A stretch of DNA of 64,000 bases. Source: Glandiceps talaboti. Its lineage: Eukaryota > Hemichordata > Enteropneusta > Spengelidae. The number at the start of each line of letters is the position of its first letter. The first letter of the stretch is position 1. A model generated the notes under the pieces. The model was not told the DNA's origin. It saw nothing but the letters and a program-made list of their open reading frames with translations, and did not search any database. Positions 34,660 to 50,560 of the stretch are shown piece after piece. Both the position numbers and the translations under genes were made by a program. The stretch lies in assembly GCF_964340395.1 (NCBI RefSeq), contig NC_135563.1, positions 23,962,809 to 24,026,808 of the forward strand, read 5' to 3'.

Positions 34660-37121
34660 GACAGACAGACACTTAGCGATGCCTATAACACTACTAAACC
34701 TTATCAGTTCAGTTGTGCTAAAAAATAACTTCTGGAGGCAAACAGAATGGTGTTGTTATCTATTTTTTGGTCATTTCTTGTTCTTGATATTAAATGTACA
34801 CATGAAGCAGTATACTGCAACAAGATACTATTACAGATTATACAAATAATCTGGCTATGAATGAGCATACTAACTAACTTGTATATACAGTAATGAATGT
34901 CGATAACAGTATCTATTTGTGGTTATCATGTTGTATTTATGAATGCCTGATTGTCTGGTATGTACTGAACATGAAGTATTTGACAACTGAAGGTATTTAA
35001 TAATGCTGTTTGGTATGAATCCATGAGTATCTATATATTATGATTAAGTGTGAATTAGTGCATCTGTCCTGAAGTAATTCCCATTCGCGTTTGTTAAACA
35101 TTGCAGTGATACTTTAATACCCCTATAGTCATGAGGTTGTATTCTTTCAATTTTATTACTGTATGACTTATGCTAGGAGTCACAAAATAGCAGACCATTA
35201 TTATATGTCACGTATATTGGACCACCCCCGTTATGCATTGTTTTCAATGGAGAAAAGGATGATGACGTAGCAGTCCGTATATTACTGTACTGACCGAAAT
35301 CGACCCGGAACTCTTTTCATATTGACTGAAATCAACCTGGAACTATTTTGACATGCAGAAACAAAACACACATTTCTGTACATCAAATCAACATTTATTT
35401 GTGAGGAATGCACATTTATAAATGGAAATTCTGCCATAAAACATATTCACACTATTAAAATGGCACTGGAATTACTACTTTACAACAATGTCAGTTTGTA
35501 TAAACTTTGTAACATGAGTAATGTCATGGCTGGGGTAGTCGCACTCACGCTATTTGCAGTGTGTGATTTTTCGAAGAACGGCAAGCTTTACAAAATAACC
35601 AATCCTATGGGGAACATGTTATTCACATACAACATCACACAATCAATTTTGATGGCAGCACTGCTATTTTGTACATGTAACATGTGTTATATGAGAACCA
35701 AGTGTTCTGAAGTTATCCTGAATACAATGATGGCAACCAAAATGATTGACATGGGACTTTGTTTGGAACATTATGCAAATGAGTTGACCAAGCAATAATG
35801 TGTTCAAATACAGTACTCCGATGCTATTTTTAGCATTAAATGTAAAATCTTGAAAAAATGGCAGTTCTAGTACAAAATTCAGTTTTATTCATCTTTAAAG
35901 TTCCCGACATGAAATTCCTTGTATGAAAATGAATTCCCAGCCCAGGTGACATATAATAGAAGTATAGCCATGATATTGGATTAAATGCCCTCAGTGCAAT
36001 GATTCAATCAGCACTCCGTGTCATGCTGATAATATCCTTGCACTACGGGCATATAATCCAATATCAAGGCAAAAAATATATTCCATTGGAGGTCTGCCAA
36101 AGGATTGTAGGCAACGCAAGTATGGCTTTGGTGTGTGTATCAAAATGATAAATGGGGACCGAGCATTTTATTAGCTTTAGTGGCTCTGTGCACCAGATGT
36201 GGTAGTCCTGCTTGCAGACGGAGTAAGTTGTCCGTTAGTCCTGCTTGCAGACGGAGTAAGTTGTCCGTTAGTCCTGCTTGCAGACGGAGTAAGTCATCCC
36301 TTTGATCGAAATGCTTGCACCGTCTGACCGTCTGCAGTCTGCAAGCTGGACTACAGATGTGGGACAAACACGAAGTGTATATAACTCCCCGCTTGCTTGT
36401 TAATTGACATTGATTACATCTTAATATTGGTTTCAAGATTTCTACCTTCGTTAGATGCATTTACACAATATACATAATACATACTTAAGACTTGCTGACT
36501 CCCACACAAACAAACATACACAAAGTGGCACAGTGAGACTGCAGAGTTTGGCGAACTTGGGGTACTCTTTATTACCACTACAAAACTTACTAACGGAGCA
36601 CACCTGCCCCCTATTTCTACTACTAAAAATACTCCAAACCACTACATTGGAGCTATACCATAACTTTGGAGACAGTAAACCCCATTACGTAATGTTTTGA
36701 ATGTTACATACGAGTTTTGTTGACGAGTACGAGTGTGGTGCTCACAGGCACTCAAATCAATGTGTAGAAAAAAAAATGTATTGTATGTAAAATAGACATG
36801 TATATCAAAGTTTAAAGGAATACCTTCATGAAGGGTTCGTCTATTCTTAGACTTATTTACATACATATTTTTTTTTTTTTTTTTTTAAATCATACATGAT
36901 ACACATTGATTCGAGTGCCTGTGCTGTGGTGGTGCTCGTGGTTACTTACCCACCGGAACGAAAGGATTCTCTTTGGTCTTTCTTAAAAATTTTTCTTTGA
37001 AACCCTCCTCTCTGTATATGTTCCACCCTGCAAGTTCGGCAGGCATTTCTCCTATTCCAGCACTTTTTCTGGAGGATTTTGTTGCGGGTGCATTGCCCTC
37101 TCTTTTCACGTTTTCGGCCAT
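33471..37121 (-). CDS. HIGD2A: HIG1 domain family member 2A, mitochondrial (2 exons, 115 aa)
   Basis: Exon 1 is 37,121-36,950 and exon 2 is 33,646-33,471 (TAG). The donor is GTGG|GTAAGT, the acceptor TTTCAG|GTCTGA, and the phase-1 Gly codon G|GT joins them. The protein has a variable N-terminal tail of about 36 residues, then GFKEKFLRKTKENPFVPVG, the hallmark start of the HIG_1_N domain. Two membrane segments follow: LMATAAVLSFGLVQF and IAAQGFTVVAIIIGVAV, separated by the basic loop RRGDRHKSQRMMRMR. Human HIGD2A is 106 aa with the same landmarks (from memory). The family (yeast Rcf1/Rcf2) sits in the mitochondrial inner membrane and helps assemble cytochrome c oxidase and respiratory supercomplexes. 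The 3.3-kb intron is full of repeats. The gene diverges from NOP16, as it does in humans. The longest open frame over exon 1 is in the wrong frame; the true frame is the one that joins exon 2. Confidence 0.95.
33842..34565 (+). repeat. Second copy of the dispersed repeat seen at 37-1330
   Basis: It starts with gcgttgtagcacaactgtag and continues with tcatttggctgttg. Three tandem-like modules follow, each with taatttgcatat, then gat(c/g)(a/t)tcat and a ctgcccagtag-type phrase, ending in gaacaatttcccaactagac. It runs into a CA microsatellite. It lies in the HIGD2A intron. Confidence 0.75.
34583..34670. repeat. (CA)n then (CAGA)n microsatellite
   Basis: About 70 bp of CA and a short ACAG tail. 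Confidence 0.95.
34671..35966. other. HIGD2A intron, no gene called
   Basis: A 112-codon plus-strand open frame at 35,460-35,798 is Met-, Cys- and Leu-rich, with no recognised domain. I treat it as chance. Confidence 0.45.
35967..36070. mobile_element. Inverted-repeat element (about 104 bp)
   Basis: The left arm GCCATGATATTGGATTAAAT then GCCC.CAGTGCAA is the inverse of the right arm (TTGCACT.CGGGCATATAAT then CCAATATCAAGGC). The loop contains its own small palindrome (tcagcac...gtgtcatgctga). No clear target duplication. Confidence 0.7.
36203..36353. mobile_element. Foldback MITE with 9-bp target-site duplication and triplicated left arm (copy 5)
   Basis: CAGATGTGG flanks both sides exactly (36,194-36,202 and 36,354-36,362). 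The left end TAGTCCTGCTTGCAGACGGA occurs three times in tandem at 36,203, 36,236 and 36,269 (33-bp period). The right end is the inverse of TAGTCCAGCTTGCAGACTGC. This is the same subfamily as 9691-9814. Confidence 0.93.
36789..36855 (+). repeat. Repeat pair member (matches 40,105-40,172)
   Basis: Shared words are aatagacatgtatatcaaag, tttaaaggaa(t/c)accttcatg and tctattc.tagactta. One copy is in the HIGD2A intron and the other in NOP16 intron 2. A T-run follows at 36,870. Confidence 0.85.
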
Positions 37122-37893
37122 GTTGTCGACTACGACAGATTAACAAATTGAGATAGATTCAGAATCAGTGTTGTCAGCATGAATGCATTTACGACAACGA
37201 TAAAAGATGACCAATATAAAAAGGTATTGCAATACTTACGTGACATTTCAACATACTGATATTATTAATCTAAGCAAATGAAAAATTTGAACAGAACAAG
37301 AAGAAAAAAAGGCTGAGAGAAAGAAATTATGTCTAGTGAATTGAACCATGGAAGTAGTATTTCCATGGTTGAGACATTATTTCCGAAAGTTTGGTAATCT
37401 ACCGTGACGACAGGATGTTCTGCTATATGAAATAACAAATACCAAGCAAGTACTCTAATTATAACACACAATGTCAAATTTATTCATGTAAACAAAAAAT
37501 TAGATTCTAATCCACTCCAATGTATGATATCATTCAGATTCTGATGCTATCTTCGTAAATTTGACCTAGCTATAACTTAATAGTAGCAGTTTCGTTATAA
37601 TAGGTAGCGGTAAATGACTAAAAATATAGTTTATTGATTATATAAAATTTAGTGGATTACTAGAGGTGATCAAAATAGTAATAATGAATAATACAATTCC
37701 TGTTAATCTTGGAAGAAAGGGGATGTAAAATTGTTATATTTTTACGAAAACATAGACTGCAAATAGAAAGCTATCTCCTTTCAGTTCAACGTGCTTTTCA
37801 TACTACCGGAAGCGTGCGATACGACGATATTCACAGTGTGCATGGTGTGTGTATGTAGATAATCGTACATAGCGTATAAAGAAATATAAAAAA
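37122..37893. promoter_or_regulatory. Shared divergent promoter region HIGD2A / NOP16
   Basis: There are 772 bp between two divergent start codons. On the NOP16 side, CCGGAAGCG at 37,806-37,814 is a consensus ETS/GABP site, typical of TATA-less promoters of mitochondrial and ribosome-biogenesis genes. On the HIGD2A side the start context CAACATGGCC is TISU/YY1-like. Transcription start sites are not visible, and two separate promoters are possible. Confidence 0.5.
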
Positions 37894-42774
<4,881 letters not shown>

Positions 42775-43856
42775 CCTACTGAAAAGTTCTTGTCTTGAGA
42801 TTTGATGATGTATTCAAAAGTCAAACAGTAATTTGTGTAAAGGTTGTAAGAGACTGCAAAGATCCTTTTTAGATATTCCTGAAATTGTCAGTTATAAGGA
42901 GGTTTCAAGGAAATGTATAATTATGTAACAAGTCTATTTTTGTTGAATTCAATCAATACATTGTTTTCAGTCTCAGATTTGTGCACAATACACAAGATCT
43001 CATGCAAAAAAACATGTAACTCATCAGGTTTCCCTTGCGTCAATCAAACCAGGTACTGATACCTATCTGGGTTGGCGCCTCCAACGTAAGGACTTGGTAA
43101 AACTTTTGTTTTTCATCATATACAAAACAATGTACATGTACTCAGTACAGTATCTGCTTTCCCTCACCTGTTAGTGTTCTCTAGTTCTCATCAAGACCTT
43201 CTATCATACTTCATAGATTATTAAACATCCTTGTCATATGTTTAAGACAATCTGTTGATGTTACGATAATACTTTAGAGAAAAAGGAATGTATCAATAAA
43301 AAAGTTCTATTTCAACCTGCATCTGTGTTTCTAGTGTCTGACTTTGAAGTGAAGAGTAATTTTATTTCTAACTAGAGGTGTCCTTTGGTGATGAGTGTTG
43401 GCGATCACAATTTCACAAGTTGAATGGATTTAGCCGGACACTTGAGGCTCAAACATCAGTTTATATTGTCTTCAACTTTGCCTTAGGCAAAAATACCAAA
43501 TGTTATCTATACAAGTATGCTGCTATAGCCATAAACTTGCTCGTAACGTGGTTGTAATATATGGATGAGAATTTGAAAATAGCTAGTATGTTTTTCTACT
43601 TGACAAACCGATCTGAATTAACATATACCAAGTCCCTTTTTATAACTCTATAAATGGTAAAAGAAAATTACAAAATGTGTGAAATGTTTGTTATTGTATG
43701 TACAATAACAAACCTTTTTTTACTCATTTTTTATCTTTGTGCAATGTATGGATGTACAAACACAGACTTACTAGATGCTGTTTCCCTTTGTTTTCTTCAA
43801 GTTGGAAAACATGGTAAAGTTGTTTTATAAATCCAGAATCCAAAAGAAATTCTCAT
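42775..43856 (+). other. NOP16 3' UTR and spacer
   Basis: AATAAA at 43,295-43,300, about 520 nt past the stop, is the best polyadenylation signal candidate. No further gene is visible before the satellite. Confidence 0.55.
43295..43300 (+). terminator. Candidate NOP16 polyadenylation signal
   Basis: AATAAA in tatcaataaaaaagttc. The canonical hexamer is on the coding strand. Confidence 0.5.
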
Positions 43857-46396
43857 TAGTCATCCATATGACCACTGTACTATAGCTGTACTATAACTAG
43901 CAGTCATCCATATGACCACTGTACTATAGCTGTACTATAACTAGCAGTCATCCATATGACCACTGTACTATAGCTGTACTATAACTAGCAGTCATCCATA
44001 TGACCACTGTACTATAGCTGTACTATAACTAGCAGTCATACACATGACCACTGTACTATAGCTGTACTATAACTAGCAGTCATCCATATGACCACTGTAC
44101 TATATCTGTACCGTACTATAACTAGCAGTCATACACATGACCACTGTACTATAGCTGTACTATAACTAGCAGTCATCCATATGACCACTGTACTATATCT
44201 GTACCGTACTATAACTAGCAGTCATACACATGACCACTGTACTATAGCTGTACTATAACTAGCAGTCATCCATATGACCACTGTACTATATCTGTACCGT
44301 ACTATAACTAGCAGTCATCCACATGACCACTGTACAATAGCTGTACTATAACTAGCAGTCATACACATGACCACTGTACTATAGCTGTACTATAACTAGC
44401 AGTCATCCATATGACCACTGTACTATAGGTGTACTATAACTAGCAATCATCCATATGACCACTGTACTATAGCTGTACTATAACTAGCAATCATCCATAT
44501 GACCACTGTACAATAGCTGTACTATAACTAGCAGTCATACATATGACCACTGTACTATATAGCTGTACTATAACTAGCAGTCATCCATATGACCACTGTA
44601 CTATAGCTGTACTATAACTAGCAGTCATCCATATGACCACTGTACTATAGGTGTACTTTAACTAGCAGTCATCCATATGACCACTGTACTATAGCTGTAC
44701 TATAACTAGCAGTCATCCATATGACCACTGTACTATAGGTGTACTATAACTAGCAGTCATCCATATGACCACTGTACTATAGCTGTACTATAACTAGCAG
44801 TCATCCATATGACCACTGTACTATAGCTGTACTATAACAAGCAGTCATCCATATGACCACTGTACTATAGCTGTACTATAACTAGCAGTCATCCATATGA
44901 CCACTGTACTATAGCTGTACTATAACTAGCAGTCATACACATGACCACTGTACTATAGCTGTACTATAACTAGCAGTCATCCATATGACCACTGTACTAT
45001 AGCTGTACTATAACTAGGAGTCATACATATGACCACTGTACTATAGGTGTACTATAACTAGCAGTCATACACATGACCACTGTACTATAGCTGTACTATA
45101 ACTAGCAGTCATCCATATGACCACTGTACTATAGCTGTACTATAACTAGCAGTCATCCATATGACCACTGTACTATAGCTGTACTATAACTAGCAGTCAT
45201 CCATATGACCACTGTACTATAGCTGTACTATAACTAGCAGTCATCCATATGACCACTGTACTATAGCTGTACTATAACTAGCAGTCATCCATATGACCAC
45301 TGTACAATAGCTGTACTATAACTAGCAGTCATCCATATGACCACTGTACTATAGCTGTACTATAACTAGCAGTCATACACATGACCACTGTACTATAGCT
45401 GTACTATAACTAGCAGTCATACATATGACCACTGTACTATAGCTGTACTATAACTAGCAGTCATCCATATGACCACTGTACTATAGGTGTACTATAACTA
45501 GCAGTCATCCATATGACCACTGTACTATAGCTGTACTATAACAAGCAGTCATACACATGACCACTGTACTATAGGTGTACTATAACTAGCAGTCATACAC
45601 ATGACCACTGTACTATATAGCTGTACTATAACTAGCAGTCATCCATATGACCACTGTACTATAGGTGTACTATAACTAGCAGTCATCCATATGACCACTG
45701 TACTATAGGTGTACTTTAACTAGCAGTCATCCATATGACCACTGTACTATAGGTGTACTATAACTAGCAGTCATACATATGACCACTGTACTATAGCTGT
45801 ACTATAACTAGCAGTCATCCATATGACCACTGTACTATAGCTGTACTATAACTAGCAGTCATACACATGACCACTGTACTATAGCTGTACTATAACAAGC
45901 AGTCATCCATATGACCACTGTACTATATCTGTACCGTACTATAACTAGCAGTCATACACATGACCACTGTACTATAGGTGTACTATAACTAGCAGTCATC
46001 CATATGACCACTGTACTATAGCTGTACTATAACTAGCAGTCATCCATATGACCACTGTACAATAGCTGTACTATAACTAGCAGTCATACATATGACCACT
46101 GTACTATAGGTGTACTATAACTAGCAGTCATCCATATGACCACTGTACAATAGCTGTACTATAACTAGCAGTCATCCATATGACCACTGTACAATAGCTG
46201 TACTATAACTAGCAGTCATCCATATGACCACTGTACAATAGCTGTACTATAACTAGCAGTCATCCATATGACCACTGTACTATAGCTGTACTATAACTAG
46301 CAGTCATCCATATGACCACTGTACTATAGCTGTACTATAACTAGCAGTCATCCATATGACCACTGTACTATAGGTGTACTATAACTAGCAGTCATA
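43857..46396 (+). repeat. 44-bp satellite array (about 57 units)
   Basis: The unit is gtcatccatatgaccactgt then actatagctgtactataact and agca. Variants mix along the array: cat(c/a)ca(t/c)atg, ta(t/c)agctg or taggtg, acaatag, and an expanded tatctgtaccgtac form. The last appears with similar neighbours at 44,100, 44,205, 44,290 and 45,925, a sign of higher-order copying. Both edges are sharp. No ORF. Confidence 0.97.
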
Positions 46397-47069
46397 CACA
46401 AAAGATGTGCTAACAAAACTCAAGAAAAGGATGTGGGAATGAAAATAGTCAACAAATCTGCGAACAAAATGCAAACTGACATTCCACTCAATTTTGTCTG
46501 CCAATAAGAGTCAAATTCACTTCTTTTCTTTTAGACAGCATGTATATTGTACAAACACAAAACAATTTTTCCTGTTTTCAACATCCTCAACATAGTACCA
46601 GCTCTATGTATGCTTTACAGCACTTCCAATTGAAGTATGACCGATTAACTATTACAACATATTGATACATTACCAAAGTAGGTATGCATGTTTGTACAAA
46701 ATTTAGTAGGGTCAGATTAAAGGAATGTTACAATTGTTCATGTTATTACTGATAACTTCAGTCACTTACACATTTTAACTTCACCATGTCTTACAGCTAC
46801 AGAGGTTTGTAAATGTTGTTAGACAGCACTCTGGCTGGCTGTGATGATTTATTTGCAACTATGAATAATTGCACACCTGTTTGCCATTGTTATAAAAGTG
46901 TTATTCAAATATGCTGCTGTGTAGGCAATGTTGCAACAACTATAGTTCAGTTTATATCAATACATCAGGATAAGTTCAGCAAATGTATCAATATGTTGCA
47001 GTACTTCATCGATTGGAAGCACTGTAATTCCACATTAATTTATTAGATGTCAGAAAGCCTTTGAAGAAA
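46397..47069. other. No gene recognised
   Basis: AT-rich. The 77-codon frame at 46,813-47,046 has no recognisable family. Confidence 0.5.
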
Positions 47070-47513
47070 TACAGCTTAAAAATTGAATGTTCGCCGAAAG
47101 ACTGTGTGTATCATACACATTTTATGTTACCCAGAAAAAAATAGATAGATAAGAAATGGGCTTCCTACAGACCAGTCATTACAAATATAAACAACACCAC
47201 AATCACACCTATAAGCAGGCACTGTATGTGTACACACATGTCACCATGGGGAACCATGCAAGCAGACTCAAATTCTTGCTAGTTTCAATTTGTATGTGTC
47301 AAAATCTGAACACGCAATGTGATGACATTAAATAGCTTCTTTGTTCCAAGGATGTTGTGTGTGTCTGCGTATCAGTTGGGGTCGGATGGTGTTGTTTATA
47401 TTTGTAGTGAGTGGTCTGAGGGAAGCCTGTTTCTTATCTAAATTGTTCCTGGGAAACATAAAATGTGTATGATACACACAGTCTTCCTGTGAACCTTCGA
47501 TTTTTAAGCTGTA
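47070..47513. mobile_element. Long foldback element (arms about 140 bp)
   Basis: The left arm runs from acagcttaaaaattgaatgt through gactgtgtgtatcatacaca, ttttatgtt.cccag, gataagaaa.gggcttcc and tacaaatataaacaacacca to about 47,210. The right arm, about 47,370-47,513, is its inverse at high identity. The loop is about 160 bp. No coding capacity and no clear target duplication. Confidence 0.85.
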
Positions 47514-47908
47514 AATACAGGGTGGTAATGAATGAGTTAGGATAAGGGGCATCCAAATTCAAAGGTTCAGAATACTGCATAGACATTGCTCTAAAAGTGA
47601 TTTAAATTGATGGGGTGGAGATGAGGGAGGTGATCAACATTATAAGTTGCTGGACATATTCCCACCAACATATTCCCATTGACAAAGTGGCTGGATATAT
47701 TCCCACTGACCAATCCAGAAATGTTACCACTGACCAATCCAGAAATCTTAGTGATGATAGAGAGCTTGTGTAGATGAAGGTCTTGTTGGCAGAAATGTAT
47801 AATCAGATGTAAAGCCAATTTACATGGACATGATGGTGAGTAAAACAATTATTCATATTTTATAAATGTTTTAGATATTACATAGTTACATATGGTGTAT
47901 TCTTTTTA

Positions 47909-47984
47909 GCCTAGACTTGGCTATCTGATGACATATTGACTTGTACAAGTGATGTTATCAAGTCAGATTGCCAAGTTTCTGGGC
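47909..47984. mobile_element. Second MITE family, copy 2
   Basis: The ends GCCTAGACTTGGCTATCTGA and the inverse GTCAGATTGCCAAGTTTCTG then GGC match those at 22,308-22,395. Confidence 0.7.
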
Positions 47985-50220
47985 CAATAGTTTTTTTGTT
48001 TTTTTAGTGAATATTTTGTTATTCTCTTGTACAGTTGCCACAGATGGTTTTGGTGGTTTGATAATAGAGGGAAGTGGGTAAAAGGGCTGGTAGCCAGCAA
48101 AAACAACCAGACTGTGTGCAATGTTTTGCTGGTTACTGTTTTGGGAATATTCAACATAACATGTATATTGCCATCACTGGGCAGATTAATATGAGTCTCA
48201 TACCTACATGTAGTTTAATTTACTACCCATTTTTCACAATTTGCTGGTTACTTTTAAAATGGATCCCTGCAATGATGTTAATGATGTATCTACTTTATAA
48301 GTTAGTGAGACTCAAGTCTATATGTCTGCTAAGGCCCTTGAGGCAATAATCGACCACTGTAAGAATAATATAAGTGAAATAGAGTTTCAATTTTGGTATT
48401 TCTTGGCAAAAACACAACATTTATGTGATGTGAAATCATGAAACGACTCTCCAGAACCAAAAGATTATGAAAATACATATATATATTTCCTGGAGTGGCA
48501 TTTCCCTTTAACAAATAGACAGATAGAGAAATAGTAGTGAAGACATAACTCAAATTTGTTGACAGGTATTACATTGGGGGTGTTGGGAATTGGGATGGCG
48601 GTTAGGGTTTGCTAGTTATTCAATTCCTGCTCTGTTAAAGAAAACACAAAGTTTTCAGTGTATTCCAAAAATATTTTATTCCAGTTGCAATAATACATGT
48701 ACACCACTATATCAGTGACACTCATTGCTCAAAACAAGTGCTTTACATTCATAGTGACACCCAAGTCACATCAAAGAAGTCTTCAAAATTGCTATTTTTC
48801 AAACTGTACACTTTCAATGCATGCAGGCACGCACCTTCAATTTAATTAATAGTTAAGATAATTCAAGTAGAAATATTGATAAAGGCAGTTTAAACCAACC
48901 AAAAACAAATCAGCAAATAATACCACAAGTTCTGTGAAAACATGTTCCAAATCTACATTTCATACAAATAGTGATTTGAGTTACTTGACATCCTTTTTAT
49001 TTACTACCTTTTGATCACACCGACAAAAAATTTTCTGTATATTTTTGTTGTAAAGCCATAGTTTGTGCAAAAATAATACTTGGGTGTAGAGTGGACGGAA
49101 CATTTTCATTAAAATTGCAAAATTAGTCTACATTAATAGTAACAATGGATGGAATACTTCACACTATTAACAGATAATACATATAATATGTGCTATACTT
49201 GGATGGATTAAAAAAAGACGAAAATAGAACATTTTCATGGACGGAATATGTTTTTTAATCAAACAAAGTCTGTGCTCAAAAGAAAAATTGTGTGTGCCTA
49301 TGTTCAATAAAACTTTGCTTTAATACCAGTACACTGCACTGGCAAAATTCACCAGTGAGCCAACATGACAATGATTTTAAAAAGAGTTAAAAATTACCTT
49401 ATCGATTCCCATCTGTGAAACAGCACACATGCATATACTAATGGTTTTTGGAGATTACAAGTGAGTGTTATGCAAACTATTATATCATAATTTTTTACCA
49501 CAACATAAGTGAAGATCTTTTTCAATTTCACATGATTTTCCAAAAAATAATGTCCCTTTAAAGTATTCCTTGTCAAGCTTATTCAGTAGTGCTTACTACA
49601 AAGCTGAAATACAAGTTTATGTGATGTTATATGTTTTTATATCATATAAGTTTATGTGATGTTATATGTTTTTATATCATATATGTTTTGCTGCATATAT
49701 TATGTCATGACAACGTGGCTTGAACAGTCATGTTACATACAGTGCTCCAAAGTCAGCCAGTCAATCAAATAGATTCCAAAGCCTCTACTGTACAAGCCAT
49801 TGTTCTCACAATCTAGCTAAACTCGTACCCTATAGATTGAAAGATGACATTTGCATTCTTTCTCCATATTTTGGGTTGATTGTATTATATTTATAAGTGA
49901 ATAATGTAATGCAATCAATGTAGGTATTTAATTTTCATTTGATCATGACTTGGAGTTCATGTTTTTGAGCAGGGAATTTATCATGCATACATATTGTATA
50001 TGTGGACTAACAGCCAGCATTGTTTACGGTCCAGAAAAATGATACAAGTCACCTGTTTATTGAGTACTACTAGATCATTTCTTTAGGTGAATTACACTAG
50101 AACTTATGAAGTCAAATTATTGAAATGTGATTGCTTTGGTTTGCAACAAAGATTCCACTTTCAAAATGGCTACATCAATCTGGACAAAGGAGCTGTAATA
50201 GTTATCCAACAATTCATAAC
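47985..50220. other. No gene recognised between NOP16 and the THEG-like gene
   Basis: AT-rich. A 36-bp direct duplication (aagtttatgtgatgttatat then gtttttatatcatat) lies at about 49,613-49,685. Small open frames are unsupported. Confidence 0.5.
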
Positions 50221-50226
50221 TTTATT
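50221..50226 (-). terminator. Candidate polyadenylation signal of the THEG-like gene
   Basis: Plus-strand TTTATT is AATAAA on the coding strand, about 300 nt past the stop at 50,525. Confidence 0.35.
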
Positions 50227-50454
50227 TCAGTTTTCTTAAAAAAAAAACATCTTAACCTGACCAAAATTCAGTCAACACATGCTAGTCATTAAAGCTTTTA
50301 GTATAATGGACGGATTTGTATCTGAACCTGGACAGAGGACGGTCAGAGAAAGTATTAACAAACAAACATACTTGTAAATGAAAATGGGTTTGCTTCGTAG
50401 TATCACATCAACACTTCTTGTCGAATATATAACAAAAATAGAATAAATGTTGTA

Positions 50455-50560
50455 ATAACATTAGTGTTGAAGTGGTTGAGATATTGAAAATATTAGTGTT
50501 GCAGCAGTTGAGATATTAAGAACATTAGCGTTGAAGGGGTTGAGATAATTCTTCAATTCT
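50455..50560 (-). repeat. Triplicated 3' end of the THEG-like gene (about 38-bp period)
   Basis: attagcgttgaaggggttga overlaps the stop codon. Related attagtgttgaagtggttga and attagtgttgcagcagttga lie just downstream. Read on the coding strand, the downstream copies resemble the last THEG repeat (ISTTST / ISTAAT in place of LSQPLQR). Confidence 0.8.

Noticed and set aside
35460-35798. 112-codon plus-strand frame in the HIGD2A intron
   Set aside because: No recognisable domain. The Met/Cys/Leu composition is typical of random AT-rich DNA.
36946-37146. 66-codon Arg/Cys-rich minus-strand frame
   Set aside because: Wrong-frame shadow of HIGD2A exon 1. The frame starting at 37,121 matches the family and splices to exon 2.
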